A stretch of DNA of 41,505 nucleotides from Chloroflexota bacterium (GTDB lineage Bacteria > Chloroflexota > Limnocylindria > Limnocylindrales > CSP1-4). Both the position numbers and the translations under genes were made by a program. The stretch's first letter is position 1. The number at the start of each line of letters is the position of its first letter. The stretch lies in assembly GCA_003158675.1 (NCBI GenBank), contig PMKN01000087.1:34324-75828 (forward strand), written 5' to 3'. The notes beneath the pieces were generated by a model. The model was not told the DNA's origin, did no database searches, and worked only from the letters and a program-made list of their open reading frames with translations. This document shows positions 26,584 through 35,856 of the stretch, piece after piece.

Positions 26584-29500
26584 ATGTCGCCTCAGGCGTG
26601 GATCTTCCAGTCGAGCCCCGATCAGTACGACCTTCCAGCCGCGCTATCTGAGTTGCGCGAATTCACCTGGCTCGCCAACCAGTCCCCCAACGAGATACGC
26701 CCGGGGGACAGGGTCTATCTGTGGGAGACCGGGCACGATGCCGGGATCTTGGCCGTTGGAACGATCCTCACCGGGGCGGCGCAACTCGAAGAATCGGATC
26801 AGGAACGCAAGTTCTCGAGGCGGTCCGAGGACTTCTATGCCGGGGCCCGCCTCAGAGTGACACTGCGGGTGGATCGTCTAGTACAGCCACGCCTGCGCAG
26901 GGCCACGTTACTGTCGGACCCGATCCTGTCTGGTCTGCCGAACATCAAGTTTGCCAACGCCACCAACTACAAGCCCACCTCTGAGCAAGTCGCCCGGTTG
27001 GAGGCGGTCATGGGGGAGTGGACGTCCTCAGCCTTGGGTGGGCTGACTGCCGACGACTTCCAGGTCCTAATCGATCATCCTCGTTCGGAACCCTGGGACG
27101 AGCTGCGCCCCGAAGATCGCGAGGCGTACGGTGCCCTTCGAAAGAAACTCATCACCTATGCGGATTGGCTTACAACTTCACTTGCGTTAGCCACCCCGGT
27201 GCGGGCCTTTACGAGCCACCCCAATCCGAGCGGTCGCAACCCCCTGTACCAGTGGTGCTGCGTCTACCCCAAGGCCGTCCTAAACAAGTCCTACGGGTTC
27301 CAGCTCTTCCTGATCGTGAAGCCGGAGCAAGTCGAACTCGGGTTCGGGAGCGGCGCTGCCACGGGCGGTGACGTTGCAGGCGCCGAGGCCCACAGGGCAA
27401 CACTCGACGTTGCTCGAACGCATTTACGCGCGCTCATGGGCGACTCGGCCGTTGAGTCTGTAGTTCAGGACGCGATTGGCAGCGGTTTCCGTCTCCGACG
27501 GCGTTGGCTCGGAGAGCCACCGAGAGCGGGGCTGCCGTCATTCGACGCCTGGGCCCAATTGGCGTCCGGACCAGATGGGGCCGGGGCTGCGATCTCGAGG
27601 TTCTGGAGTCGAGCCGAGGTCCTAGCAATGGGCGATGGCTTTGCGGAACGCCTTCGCGACGAGCTCGCGCGCGTTGCGCCTCTTCTTGATGCTGTATACC
27701 GCGGGGTCGGCTTGCTTCAAAGGCCTTCGATGCCCGCCTGGATACCTAACGCGTGCTTCGAGGCCGATTCAGAGCGATTCCGTGCATCTCGACAGACTCC
27801 GCAATACGCCGAGGAGGAAGTCGACTACAAAGCTTCGTTGCAGGTGGTCTTGCGCCGGGCGTTGTCGGCCGAATCTCTGGCTCGATCTGACCTTGGGACG
27901 TTCCTGCAGCGTGTGATTGATCGGAAGGTGACCGCCGACGAGCTCGGCCTCGCTGGCTACGAGCGTCACGTGTTCGAGCGCTGGAACTACAAGCAGACAT
28001 GGGTCAACCTCAACGGAAGCCCAATGGCAGCCTCGGCGATCATGGGGGCGCTCCACGCTTGGGCCGGGAGCGCAGATGTTGCCGCAATCGCGGGGCTAAT
28101 GGGCGACCTTGTGAGAGGTCCCGATCCCGCCCCAGCGCGTATCGAGCGCTTCTGCGAGAGCCTCAACGCAGCCTTCAGTGACCTCTACGCAGGAGGAAAC
28201 TTGAAGGCAGCGTCAGCGCCGAGAATGAGCCTCACGTTTGCAGCCTCGATACTTGGCCTCGTTGACCCCGATCGCTGCACGCTGTGGCGAGCCGATGTGT
28301 ACCGGCGCGCCGCCCAGGACTTCGGACTCGCCCTGCCGGCTGACGGGGCAACGGCTGCAGACAAGTACGCGGCCTCCATCGCAATGCAGACCACGATCCG
28401 GGATGCACTGCGCGCCAGAGATATCGACGTCCGCGATCTGCTGGAGGTCCACGACTTCCTCTGGGTGCGGGCGAAGACGTGGCCTGAGGTTGACTCAAGT
28501 GGCCATGGACTCGCAAACACCGCGGCCGGACTCGAGCCCATTGGCGAGGTCGCGTTGCCGGCAATCCTACGGAGAGTCGCAGCATCGGCCGGGCTTTGGT
28601 TCGAGTCCTGGGTCCTCGAGGACCTGTACCTCGCCCTTCGCACCAAGCCCTTCCTGATCCTCACCGGGCTGTCTGGCACAGGCAAGACGAAGGTTGCGCT
28701 CGCACTCCAGAACCTACTGTCTGACCCGGACACAAGGGCTTTCGTATCCGTTCGGCCGGACTGGGTAGATGGCAAGAGCCTCCTCGGCTATCACAACCTT
28801 CTCACCGACGCGTTCGTCGCGACTCCCACCACTCGGCTTCTCCTCAACGCCGAGGCCGAGTACAAGGTCAAAGGACGGAGAGCGCGGCCGTTCACGCTGA
28901 TCCTCGATGAGATGAACCTCGCGCGAGTAGAGCACTACCTGGCTGACTACCTGAGCGTTCTGGAGTCCCGTAGGCTGGCCCCGGATGGCAGTCTGGTGAG
29001 CGACCCCATCGCCCTGCACTCAATGGGCGGTGCACTTCCGGCTGCTGGCGACGGTCGGCCGGTACCTCCAACCGTCACGCTTGCGCCGAACGTGTATCTG
29101 ATCGGTACGGTCAACATCGATGAAACGACGCATCCATTCAGTCGAAAAGTCCTGGATCGCGCCAACGTCGTCGAGCTCTTCGATGTGGATCTCGCGCGCA
29201 GCGGGCGCGCAGCAACCAAGGCCATTTCAGACCTCGACAAGGGAGCGGTGCGCGCCCACTTCACTCGAGGTGGTTCGTTCGTTGATCTGACCGAGCCCAG
29301 CCTCGACACTCCATGGCTCGCCGAGCTGATCGCGGTCAACGCAGTGCTTGCGCGAGACCGAATGCACTTCGGCTATCGGGTTCGGAACGAGGCTCTTGCG
29401 TTCATTGAGCAAGCGGTCGGTGGCTTACTCGGCGAGGGCATGCATGCCCAGCAGGTCGCGTTCGATCTGCAGCTCCTTCAGAAGATCCTGCCGAAGCTTG

Positions 29501-29880
29501 CGGGCTCCCGTGAGCGACTGGAGCGGCCCTTGCGTGAACTCCTCTCTGTTTGCCTGACCCCCGCCGCACGATTGGAGAACCGAGCGGGACGACTCGCAGA
29601 CGATCCCGAGCGACTGTTGGTAGCGATGGCCGGGATTGCTGGTGGCGACGGATGGTCGGCAGCTGACGAGATCGATGCGGAGCAGCTGGAACCAGCAGAT
29701 GGTGTTGGTGATGCCATGGGGTCTGAGCCGACCGCCGGCGCGTCTGAGAGGGGACATGGCGACCGAGGCGGCCCATGGCCCCTACTCGCCAACGAGGTCC
29801 GCTATCCGCGGAGCGCTCGCAAGATCGCTCGAATGCTGCTTCAGCTTCGTGATGAGGGCTATTCCAGCTTCTTCGAGTGA
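26584..29880 (+). CDS. mcrB: EVE-domain McrB-type GTPase/AAA+ protein
   Basis: Motor and DNA-recognition subunit of a type IV (modified-DNA) restriction system, 1098 residues. ATG 26584 has GGGG upstream and begins directly with an EVE/PUA-like reader domain (about 4-140: AWIFQSSPDQYD, GDRVYLWETGHDAGILAVGT). A second domain (about 185-280: LSLATPVR-like DWLTTSLALATPVRAFTSHP, YGFQLFLIVKPEQVELGFG) resembles the MrcB N-terminal/DUF3578 domain. A helical section follows. The AAA+ core has Walker A GLSGTGKT (695-702), Walker B ILDEMNLARVEHY (from about 773) and the McrB-type signature GTVNIDETT (841-849). The stop overlaps the mcrC start by four bases. EVE domains bind modified bases in known cases; the ligand here is unknown. 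Confidence 0.92.
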   Translation: MSPQAWIFQSSPDQYDLPAALSELREFTWLANQSPNEIRPGDRVYLWETGHDAGILAVGTILTGAAQLEESDQERKFSRRSEDFYAGARLRVTLRVDRLVQPRLRRATLLSDPILSGLPNIKFANATNYKPTSEQVARLEAVMGEWTSSALGGLTADDFQVLIDHPRSEPWDELRPEDREAYGALRKKLITYADWLTTSLALATPVRAFTSHPNPSGRNPLYQWCCVYPKAVLNKSYGFQLFLIVKPEQVELGFGSGAATGGDVAGAEAHRATLDVARTHLRALMGDSAVESVVQDAIGSGFRLRRRWLGEPPRAGLPSFDAWAQLASGPDGAGAAISRFWSRAEVLAMGDGFAERLRDELARVAPLLDAVYRGVGLLQRPSMPAWIPNACFEADSERFRASRQTPQYAEEEVDYKASLQVVLRRALSAESLARSDLGTFLQRVIDRKVTADELGLAGYERHVFERWNYKQTWVNLNGSPMAASAIMGALHAWAGSADVAAIAGLMGDLVRGPDPAPARIERFCESLNAAFSDLYAGGNLKAASAPRMSLTFAASILGLVDPDRCTLWRADVYRRAAQDFGLALPADGATAADKYAASIAMQTTIRDALRARDIDVRDLLEVHDFLWVRAKTWPEVDSSGHGLANTAAGLEPIGEVALPAILRRVAASAGLWFESWVLEDLYLALRTKPFLILTGLSGTGKTKVALALQNLLSDPDTRAFVSVRPDWVDGKSLLGYHNLLTDAFVATPTTRLLLNAEAEYKVKGRRARPFTLILDEMNLARVEHYLADYLSVLESRRLAPDGSLVSDPIALHSMGGALPAAGDGRPVPPTVTLAPNVYLIGTVNIDETTHPFSRKVLDRANVVELFDVDLARSGRAATKAISDLDKGAVRAHFTRGGSFVDLTEPSLDTPWLAELIAVNAVLARDRMHFGYRVRNEALAFIEQAVGGLLGEGMHAQQVAFDLQLLQKILPKLAGSRERLERPLRELLSVCLTPAARLENRAGRLADDPERLLVAMAGIAGGDGWSAADEIDAEQLEPADGVGDAMGSEPTAGASERGHGDRGGPWPLLANEVRYPRSARKIARMLLQLRDEGYSSFFE

Positions 29881-31763
29881 AGACAAAAAGGCTTTCAGCT
29901 GTCCGATCCGACTTCGGCGACACGGTCGTAGCGATCCTTGCTCCTGGCTGTCACGAGGCCTGGACCGAAGCAGCTCCCGTGATCGGAAGTTGGGTTGGCC
30001 TGGCATCCGCCGACGGGACCGGGATGTCCGTCGAGGACGACGACGGGACGGTCCGCGTCGTCCTTGAGGAGCAGACGACCTATACCGTCAGGGTTGCCGG
30101 CCGCCGACCTCGTCGAGCTGGATTCGGGGAGGCATCACTCGAAGCCATCACGAGCATCGGGGCACACGAGAGCGTCTTCCGGCTCGATACCGGCAACCTG
30201 GTCGGCCTTACGTCACTTGAGTTTGCGTCCGACGAGCCGTCGAACCAACCGACCCCAATAGCGGTGCGGATTCGCGTTCGCAAGTTGGGCGATCCCGATG
30301 CCGACTTCGCCTGGCTGGTGATGAGTGTTGTCGATGCGATTCGGGCTCTCGCGCTCACGGTGGCGAGTCCAACGGGGCTGAAGACGGCCCGAACGCAACA
30401 GGGCATGTCGTACTCCTACGAGGATTTCTTGTTTCTGCGGGCGATCGCCCGAGATGTAGAACGGTCGGTGGAGCGGATCGCACGCAACCCCCATCGGCGG
30501 GTTGTTCAGAGGGTTGAGGCGATGGACTCGTGGGTTGCGCCTGAGGTTGAACCTGGTCAGCTGGCCTCGATCGCCAGCGACCCGCGATCGATCGCGGTCG
30601 TGTCGGAAATAGAGCAGCATCGGCTTCTATCGCCCGGAGCACGAAGCCGATTTACACGATCCAATCGGCATCTGGCCCTGCTCCGCCTGCCGGCCACCCG
30701 GCGCGAGGTGAGTTTCGACACTTACGAGAACCGCTTCGTCCGGTTCGCCGTTTCGAGCTTCCGTCGGCGCGCTCTGGCCATCTCTGACGCGGCGCGACGC
30801 GCTGGCCGGCCAACTCTTGCTCAGGATGCGAGCGCTCTCGCCCTCAGGTTTGCGGCCTTGTTGCGGCTGGGCCCATTCTCTGAGGTTGGCGACCTGGCGG
30901 CCTTCGTCTCCACGTCACAGGTGCTTCTCAGAGAGGACGACTACAACCAGCTCCTGAGGCTTTATCGCGAGTTCGTCCTAACGGCCGATGTGGTCTGGGA
31001 CAAATTCCGGACGCTCCAGGAGAATCGCGATGTAGCCGGCCTATACGAGATATGGGTGTATCTGGAGACCGTGCGCGCTGTGGCCACAGTTCTGGGCCAG
31101 GGCGCCGACTCAGATGATTCGATCGGTGCTCTTATCCGAACCCTTCCCGACGGCCTTCACGTCAACCTTGCGGAGGGCAGGCGGAGTTCAGTCAGGTTCC
31201 GCACGTCTCGAGGTCTGGTCCGCGTGGCGTACAACGAGTCATACGGGCCCGCTGGGGTCGATCCACGCCCCGGGGCTGCAGGAGCGTCCTACTCACTGCC
31301 CCTGCGGCCGGACGTCTCGATCTCGGTGGAGGCTGGAACCGGGCGCGTTCGGATTTTCCTAGACGCCAAGTACCGTGTGGACGGGCTCAGTACGGCCTTC
31401 CTCGATGGCCAGGCTATCGAGGATGCATCAAACGAACCAGAGGGTACGTTCAAGCGCGAGGATCTCTACAAGATGCACACGTACCGGGATGCGGTAGGAG
31501 GGGCGTTCGCGGCGATCGCCGTTTACCCAGGGTCCGAGCGCCGGCTGTATCCAAAGACGCGCGCCGACTTCATCGCTCGAGGCGGCGTCGGCGCGATTCC
31601 CCTTCGTCCGCGAACGGGATACGTCCGAAGCGAGTTCGTACGAGAGATTGGCGCGCTTCTGGAGGCCGGATCGGCATCGTTGCACAACCAAGCGGGGGAC
31701 GAGGACGATCGAGCGATCCAGGGGCACGAAGACGAGGATGGCGTCGACACGATGAGCAGTTAG
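29877..31763 (+). CDS. mcrC: McrC-like DUF2357 nuclease subunit
   Basis: The protein has 628 residues, with GTG 29877 inside the mcrB stop (GTGA overlap). The N-terminal half is a DUF2357 region: SYEDFLFLRAIARDVERSVE, and the conserved SFDTYENRFVRFAVSSFRRR. The C-terminal nuclease is PD-(D/E)XK: D479 in RPDVSISVEA, then D496-A-K498 in IFLDAKYRVDG, followed by KREDLYKMHTYRDA, the usual McrC helix. In McrBC systems this subunit cuts DNA when driven by the McrB motor. Catalytic residues are intact. The acidic tail (DEDDRAIQGHEDEDG) is non-conserved. Confidence 0.93.
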   Translation: MKTKRLSAVRSDFGDTVVAILAPGCHEAWTEAAPVIGSWVGLASADGTGMSVEDDDGTVRVVLEEQTTYTVRVAGRRPRRAGFGEASLEAITSIGAHESVFRLDTGNLVGLTSLEFASDEPSNQPTPIAVRIRVRKLGDPDADFAWLVMSVVDAIRALALTVASPTGLKTARTQQGMSYSYEDFLFLRAIARDVERSVERIARNPHRRVVQRVEAMDSWVAPEVEPGQLASIASDPRSIAVVSEIEQHRLLSPGARSRFTRSNRHLALLRLPATRREVSFDTYENRFVRFAVSSFRRRALAISDAARRAGRPTLAQDASALALRFAALLRLGPFSEVGDLAAFVSTSQVLLREDDYNQLLRLYREFVLTADVVWDKFRTLQENRDVAGLYEIWVYLETVRAVATVLGQGADSDDSIGALIRTLPDGLHVNLAEGRRSSVRFRTSRGLVRVAYNESYGPAGVDPRPGAAGASYSLPLRPDVSISVEAGTGRVRIFLDAKYRVDGLSTAFLDGQAIEDASNEPEGTFKREDLYKMHTYRDAVGGAFAAIAVYPGSERRLYPKTRADFIARGGVGAIPLRPRTGYVRSEFVREIGALLEAGSASLHNQAGDEDDRAIQGHEDEDGVDTMSS

Positions 31764-32099
31764 TGACAGCTTTGATCCCGTTCACAGGTGATCGGAGACG
31801 ATCGAAGGGATCGCCGCGCACACTCCGAGGTTGACGCTGTTCTCGGCGCCGATGGCAGAACGCTCGCTTATGTAGTCGCTCCAACCGCGAGACTGCAGAT
31901 CGGCGACAGGCCTTTCGGAGACATAACAGGGCCCACCGCCAGAGTGATGGTGGCTCGGACTCAACCATTGGGAGCGCCGCAGGGAACCGCGGGAGGGAAG
32001 CGCTTGCGCGGCCAGCCTTCAAGACCACCTGTGACCCATCACACTGCTTGGGGACTCGACAGGGTCCGACACGCCAGGTTGGCTTGGGGAGTGTTGAAA
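31764..32099. other. Region between mcrC and the diadenylate cyclase gene
   Basis: About 336 bases. The frame of the next gene is open through most of it, but its translation here is rich in Arg, Gly and Pro without conserved sequence. I therefore take it as untranslated, with the true start at 32100. It may carry a promoter for the cyclase gene; no clear boxes were seen. Confidence 0.4.
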
Positions 32100-33419
32100 G
32101 TGTCTGGTGCGCACCGACCTCCGTCGACGATAGCCCTTCCCAGCGACTTTGCGGACCGCCTGCTCCGGGCCTTGAGAGCACGCAAGCTGCGGCCACCGGC
32201 TAGACGCTACATCCAAGAAATGGTCGAGGCATTGTACGCCGCAAGTCTGACCACGGAGGAAGGACGAGCCATCTCGCTGCAGGCGGCATGGGTGAATCCG
32301 CAGATACCAGATCCAGACCCGCCCAAGGTCCTTCGCAGGAATCGGTGGACCTGGGTGCCATTCGCCCGGCCTCTGAGGATGTCGCCGACCGAATTGGCAA
32401 AGCTCGCACCGGCTGGCGATCCACGCAGTTCTTGGCTTGGGGTCTTCTCGTCCGCGGACGGGCTCGCGGTCCACGGGCTTCTTGATCAACAGACCTTGGC
32501 GCATGACTACATGACGCGGGAGCATCAAGGTGCATACCCACCCCCGGGTCTGTTCCGAATCCGGGTTGAGGGGCCAGCTCGCCTTTCGGGCTTGATCGGC
32601 TACTCAAAGATCGCCGAGTTACGGGGCGGCCAACTGGCTGGGCCGCCTACCGATGTCTTTGGGCGTGGCTTGATCCTCAGGAAGCTTAGGCGAGGCATTA
32701 GCGATCACGTTCGGGATGTCTGGAAGGGAGTCGCGGGGATGCCTTTCGACGAGAGGCCAGATTATCGGCCGATGCTGGTCGATCTGTGGATAGCAGGTCT
32801 CTGCCGACTGTTGCTTCGCGCAGACGCCTATCGCCACGGAGGAGCCTACATCGTCACGCCTGACCCCAGCCTTTCCGGCCTGAATCTGAAGTACCGCCTT
32901 CCGTACTCGAGATTGGCCGAGGCCCTCGTGTACGAAGCGCAACAGACATTCACCCGGGACACCGCCATGGAGCAGGTCCAGGCCGCGCTGGGCGGGGGTC
33001 CAGATGACGCCGAGCTCGGGATCATGGCTCTCCTGGAGTCGAGCGTGGCCACCGATCAGCTCGCTGATTCAAGCGATGAGCTAAATGGCGCGATCCGGTT
33101 CGTGTCCCTCCTTACAAGAGTCGACGGTGCCGTCGTCCTGGACCCTCGGCTTCGCGTTCTGGGTTTCGGGGTCGAAATAGCATGCGACACGCCGCCCGAC
33201 AGAATCCTCAAAGTCGTCTCAGCATTGGGCGTGACTGGCCAATCTACGGAGATTCCCTATACCCACTTCGGCACTCGCCATCGCTCGATGATGCGGTACT
33301 GCTGGGCTGTTCCGGGGAGCGTTGGCTTCGTGATCTCTCAAGATGGAGGGGTAAGAGTGATGACGAGGGAGGCTTCGGCCGTCCTACTCTGGGAGGCGAT
33401 ACAACTCGAGCACGGATAG
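32100..33419 (+). CDS. Diadenylate cyclase (DAC/DisA_N) protein with DACNV-like sensor domain
   Basis: The protein has 439 residues from GTG 32100, which has GGGGAG eight bases upstream; starts as far as 31788 are in frame. The C-terminal third is a DAC domain that would join two ATP into c-di-AMP. Both active-site motifs are present: D342-G-A in LTRVDGAVVLD and R393-H-R395 in FGTRHRSMMR, followed by GFVISQDGGVRVMTR. The N-terminal part (LPSDFADRLLRALRARK, ALYAASLTTEEGRAISLQA, NPQIPDPDPPKVLRRNRW, SSWLGVF, GLLDQQT) matches my memory of the DACNV 'probable sensor' domains linked to conflict systems. It has no membrane helices, unlike housekeeping CdaA. Placement beside McrBC suggests defence signalling; this is inference. 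Confidence 0.82.
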   Translation: MSGAHRPPSTIALPSDFADRLLRALRARKLRPPARRYIQEMVEALYAASLTTEEGRAISLQAAWVNPQIPDPDPPKVLRRNRWTWVPFARPLRMSPTELAKLAPAGDPRSSWLGVFSSADGLAVHGLLDQQTLAHDYMTREHQGAYPPPGLFRIRVEGPARLSGLIGYSKIAELRGGQLAGPPTDVFGRGLILRKLRRGISDHVRDVWKGVAGMPFDERPDYRPMLVDLWIAGLCRLLLRADAYRHGGAYIVTPDPSLSGLNLKYRLPYSRLAEALVYEAQQTFTRDTAMEQVQAALGGGPDDAELGIMALLESSVATDQLADSSDELNGAIRFVSLLTRVDGAVVLDPRLRVLGFGVEIACDTPPDRILKVVSALGVTGQSTEIPYTHFGTRHRSMMRYCWAVPGSVGFVISQDGGVRVMTREASAVLLWEAIQLEHG

Positions 33420-33454
33420 ATAACCCGGTCAAGCTCTGAGGGGAGCTGAGGTTT

Positions 33455-33586
33455 ATGCCCAATTCCCCCAAGCACACCAACCTCGGGCGTGACGGCCCCC
33501 CCCGCTTGATCCTTGCGCAGTACGCGATCGACAGCCCGGTGGCCCAGGCGATCCCACTGATGGGCACAGAGGCCAGCCCCAAGTAG
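33455..33586 (+). CDS. Possible 43-residue protein after the cyclase gene
   Basis: ATG 33455 is 36 bases after the cyclase stop, with GGGAG nine bases upstream; the frame ends at TAG 33586. The product starts MPNSPKHTNLGRDGPP and has no known domain. Good ribosome site and position suggest coupling, but the short length leaves doubt. Confidence 0.35.
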   Translation: MPNSPKHTNLGRDGPPRLILAQYAIDSPVAQAIPLMGTEASPK

Positions 33587-33803
33587 CATCCGGTCGCGAC
33601 CCAGCGCGAGGTCGTGCGGCTCCGGTGCACCGGGCTGGACTAGCCGCCATCAGGTCGTCGTGTGGACCCCGCCAACAACGGCCGGTCCGCCAAATCCAGC
33701 CGGGAATCAGTTGCCGTCTGTGCAGTTCCCGCCGATACTCGCCAGACGGCACCGGGCGATTCGCCGAACCGCCCGGTGGGCCGCGCTGACGAGGAGGGAC
33801 AGC

Positions 33804-35178
33804 ATGGCCCAGATCAAGCCGAAGTCGCCGGCCGCGAAGGTGCCGACGAAGCCAGAGGGCCTCTGGAACGAGGCCCGCCTTATCCCAATTACCAGCATCG
33901 GCGGCCAGGCGGATCAGGAACAACGGGCCACATCAGCGCTGCTGGCGGTTCTACGGGGAGTACCTGAATTCGGACGTGCGTTGCTAGTTCAGGCCGGCGC
34001 GCCAGCGGGGCGGATTCGCACGTACATCGAGGTCCAGTTCCCCGACGATACCGGGAAGATCCCCCGGCCAGACGGTGCGGTGATCGTCGAGTGGGGCAAG
34101 AAGCGCTGGGTCGCCCTCCTGGAAGTCAAGACCGGCGGGGTTCCGCTCGTGGCGGACCAGGTCAACGCATACCTGGACATTGCGCACGCCCGGAGTTACG
34201 ACGCGGTGCTGACGATTTCGAACCAGATCACGGCGTCGCCTGACGAGAGCCCGGTGAAGGCCAAGCGCTGGAAGGCAGTTGCCCTGCGTCACCTATCGTG
34301 GTGGAGCATTCTGACCGAGGCTCGCGTTCAGCACGCCCGCCATTCGATCGCCGACCCGGATCAGGCCTGGATCTTGGATGAGCTCATCAGGTACCTCGAG
34401 ACCGGTCGTGCGGGGACAGGCGGTTTCGACGACATGGGTGACCGCTGGGTGGCCGTCCGGGACGCCGCCCACCAGAAGACTCTCCGGCTGGCCGATGCCG
34501 GCGTCGCAGAGATCGCGTCGCGCTGGGCACAGCTCGTTGACTTCATTGCGCTGGAGTTCACCAAAGAGCTCAAGCGGCGAGTCGTCCCTGCCTGGCCGAA
34601 AGACCTCGACGCGGCCGGGCGCCTGGACCGGAATGCGCGCTCATTGGTCGACACTGGACAGCTTCACGCCTCTCTACCGACAGGTATTCACGAGTGTGTC
34701 GTTCGACGCACCGCATGATGGGAAAGCGAAGACCCGTCTTGGCTGGCTGCTCCGCCAACTCGCGGATGCCCCGAACGATCTCCGCGTCGAGGTTCATTAC
34801 CCAAACGTCCGAGACCCGGAGCGTGGTCTCCTGCGCGACGTTCGCCTGAAGCCCGATCGCCTGCTCCTGGCGGCAGACCCAAGGCGCGAGCCGCGCACCT
34901 TTCGGCTGCTTCTTTGCCGTGATCTTGGCATGAAACGCAGTGGAGCCAGCGGCTCGGTCGTGTCGGAGACGCAGCGACAGGCCGTTGACTTCTACCGTTC
35001 GGTGGTCCAGACACTTCGGCCATGGCGGGCGCCTGTGCCCACGCTGCCGCCGCAAGACCATGATGCGGTTGAGGCAGCGGAGGGCCCGACGACCTCCAAA
35101 CCCGATGCTTCGACTGCCGGCGTGGCCCTGGCGCGGAACACCAGCATCCCCTCATCCGGCGTTGACGATCCGAACTGA
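33804..35178 (+). pseudogene. PD-(D/E)XK nuclease-like gene broken by frameshift/deletion
   Basis: ATG 33804 (GGAGGG upstream) opens a frame with the start RLIPITSIGGQADQEQRATS and the nuclease core D90 in RPDGAVIVEW and E107-V-K109 in LLEVKTGG. It continues through LTISNQI and a helical region to about 34,660 and stops at 34718. The family's C-terminal part (VFTSVSFDAPHDGKAKTRLG, WLLRQLADAPNDLRVEVHY, KPDRLLLAADPRREPRTFRL) is in another frame, from about 34,665 to 35178. Compared with remembered intact relatives about 16 residues are missing at the join, so a short out-of-frame deletion is likely. The N-terminal nuclease part may still be made. A sequencing error cannot be excluded. Confidence 0.75.
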
Positions 35179-35329
35179 CCTTCAGGCGTCCATGGACATC
35201 CCCATGCACGATGCAGCCATCGTGCCGGCGGAGGCTGCCGGCTAAGCTGTCATGGGCACCGACTCATGCCGCAGGCCGACTCCGCGCCGGGTAGCTGAGC
35301 CGCTGATCTTCCGAGGAAGGGATGGCGAC

Positions 35330-35707
35330 ATGCCGTTCAACGAGGACATCGTCAAACGGGCGAAGGCAAACTCCTATTTCCGTGAGGTCCTGGCAACAGG
35401 TCCTCACAGTCAGGTCGTGGTCATGAGCATTCCGCCGGGCGGTGACATCGGCGAGGAAGTGCATGACGACGTGGACCAGACGCTCGTCTTCGTCGAGGGC
35501 GAGGGTGAGGCCATCCTGGACGGCGAGAAGAGCGCCGTTGGCGTCGACCGACTGGTCCACGTCCCTGCCGGGACCCGCCACAACTTCGTGAACACCGGCA
35601 AGGTCGACCTTCGGCTCTACACGATCTACGCGCCGCCCGAGCACAAGCCGGGCACGATCCACAAGACCAAGGCTGAAGCCGACGCGGCCCACGAAGCCGA
35701 GCATTGA
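35330..35707 (+). CDS. Cupin-domain protein
   Basis: The protein has 125 residues from ATG 35330, with AGGAAGGGA upstream. It has a single conserved beta-barrel: motif 1 around DIGEEVHDDVDQTLVFVEGE and motif 2 VPAGTRHNFVNTG. Metal ligands would be the His in EEVHDD, the Gln/Glu nearby and the His in GTRHNF. The C-terminus has YTIYAPPEHKPGTIHKTKAE, as in small stand-alone cupins. It may bind a small molecule or act as an isomerase/oxygenase; no more can be said. A convergent hairpin follows. Confidence 0.9.
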   Translation: MPFNEDIVKRAKANSYFREVLATGPHSQVVVMSIPPGGDIGEEVHDDVDQTLVFVEGEGEAILDGEKSAVGVDRLVHVPAGTRHNFVNTGKVDLRLYTIYAPPEHKPGTIHKTKAEADAAHEAEH

Positions 35708-35795
35708 TGAGGGTCGTCCCAGAGGAGCGGGGCGGTCTCTCCGGGGACCGGCGATATTCAGCCATGGTGTGGGGGTGACAGCGCTTTGGGAGTGC

Positions 35796-35811
35796 GCCGC
35801 CTTCCGGCGGC
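35796..35811. terminator. Convergent hairpin between cupin and membrane-protein genes
   Basis: A 6-bp perfect stem (35796-35801 with 35806-35811, loop ttcc) lies between two genes that point toward each other. It could stop transcription from either side; there is no T-run. Confidence 0.4.
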
Positions 35812-35856
35812 AATGCGCCCTTCCATACGCTCCCGCGTGTCGATGCCAGTCGGCAC

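Noticed and set aside
28590-28612. tRNA-like TTCGAGTCC sequence
   Set aside because: It lies inside mcrB coding sequence, with no matching acceptor or anticodon arms.
31788-32099. N-terminal 104 residues for the cyclase protein
   Set aside because: In frame, but without conserved sequence or a ribosome site as good as that of GTG 32100.
34378-34664. 5' part of the frame that ends at 35178
   Set aside because: Its first 95 residues are a shadow of the nuclease gene; only the later part is genuine and belongs to the broken gene.
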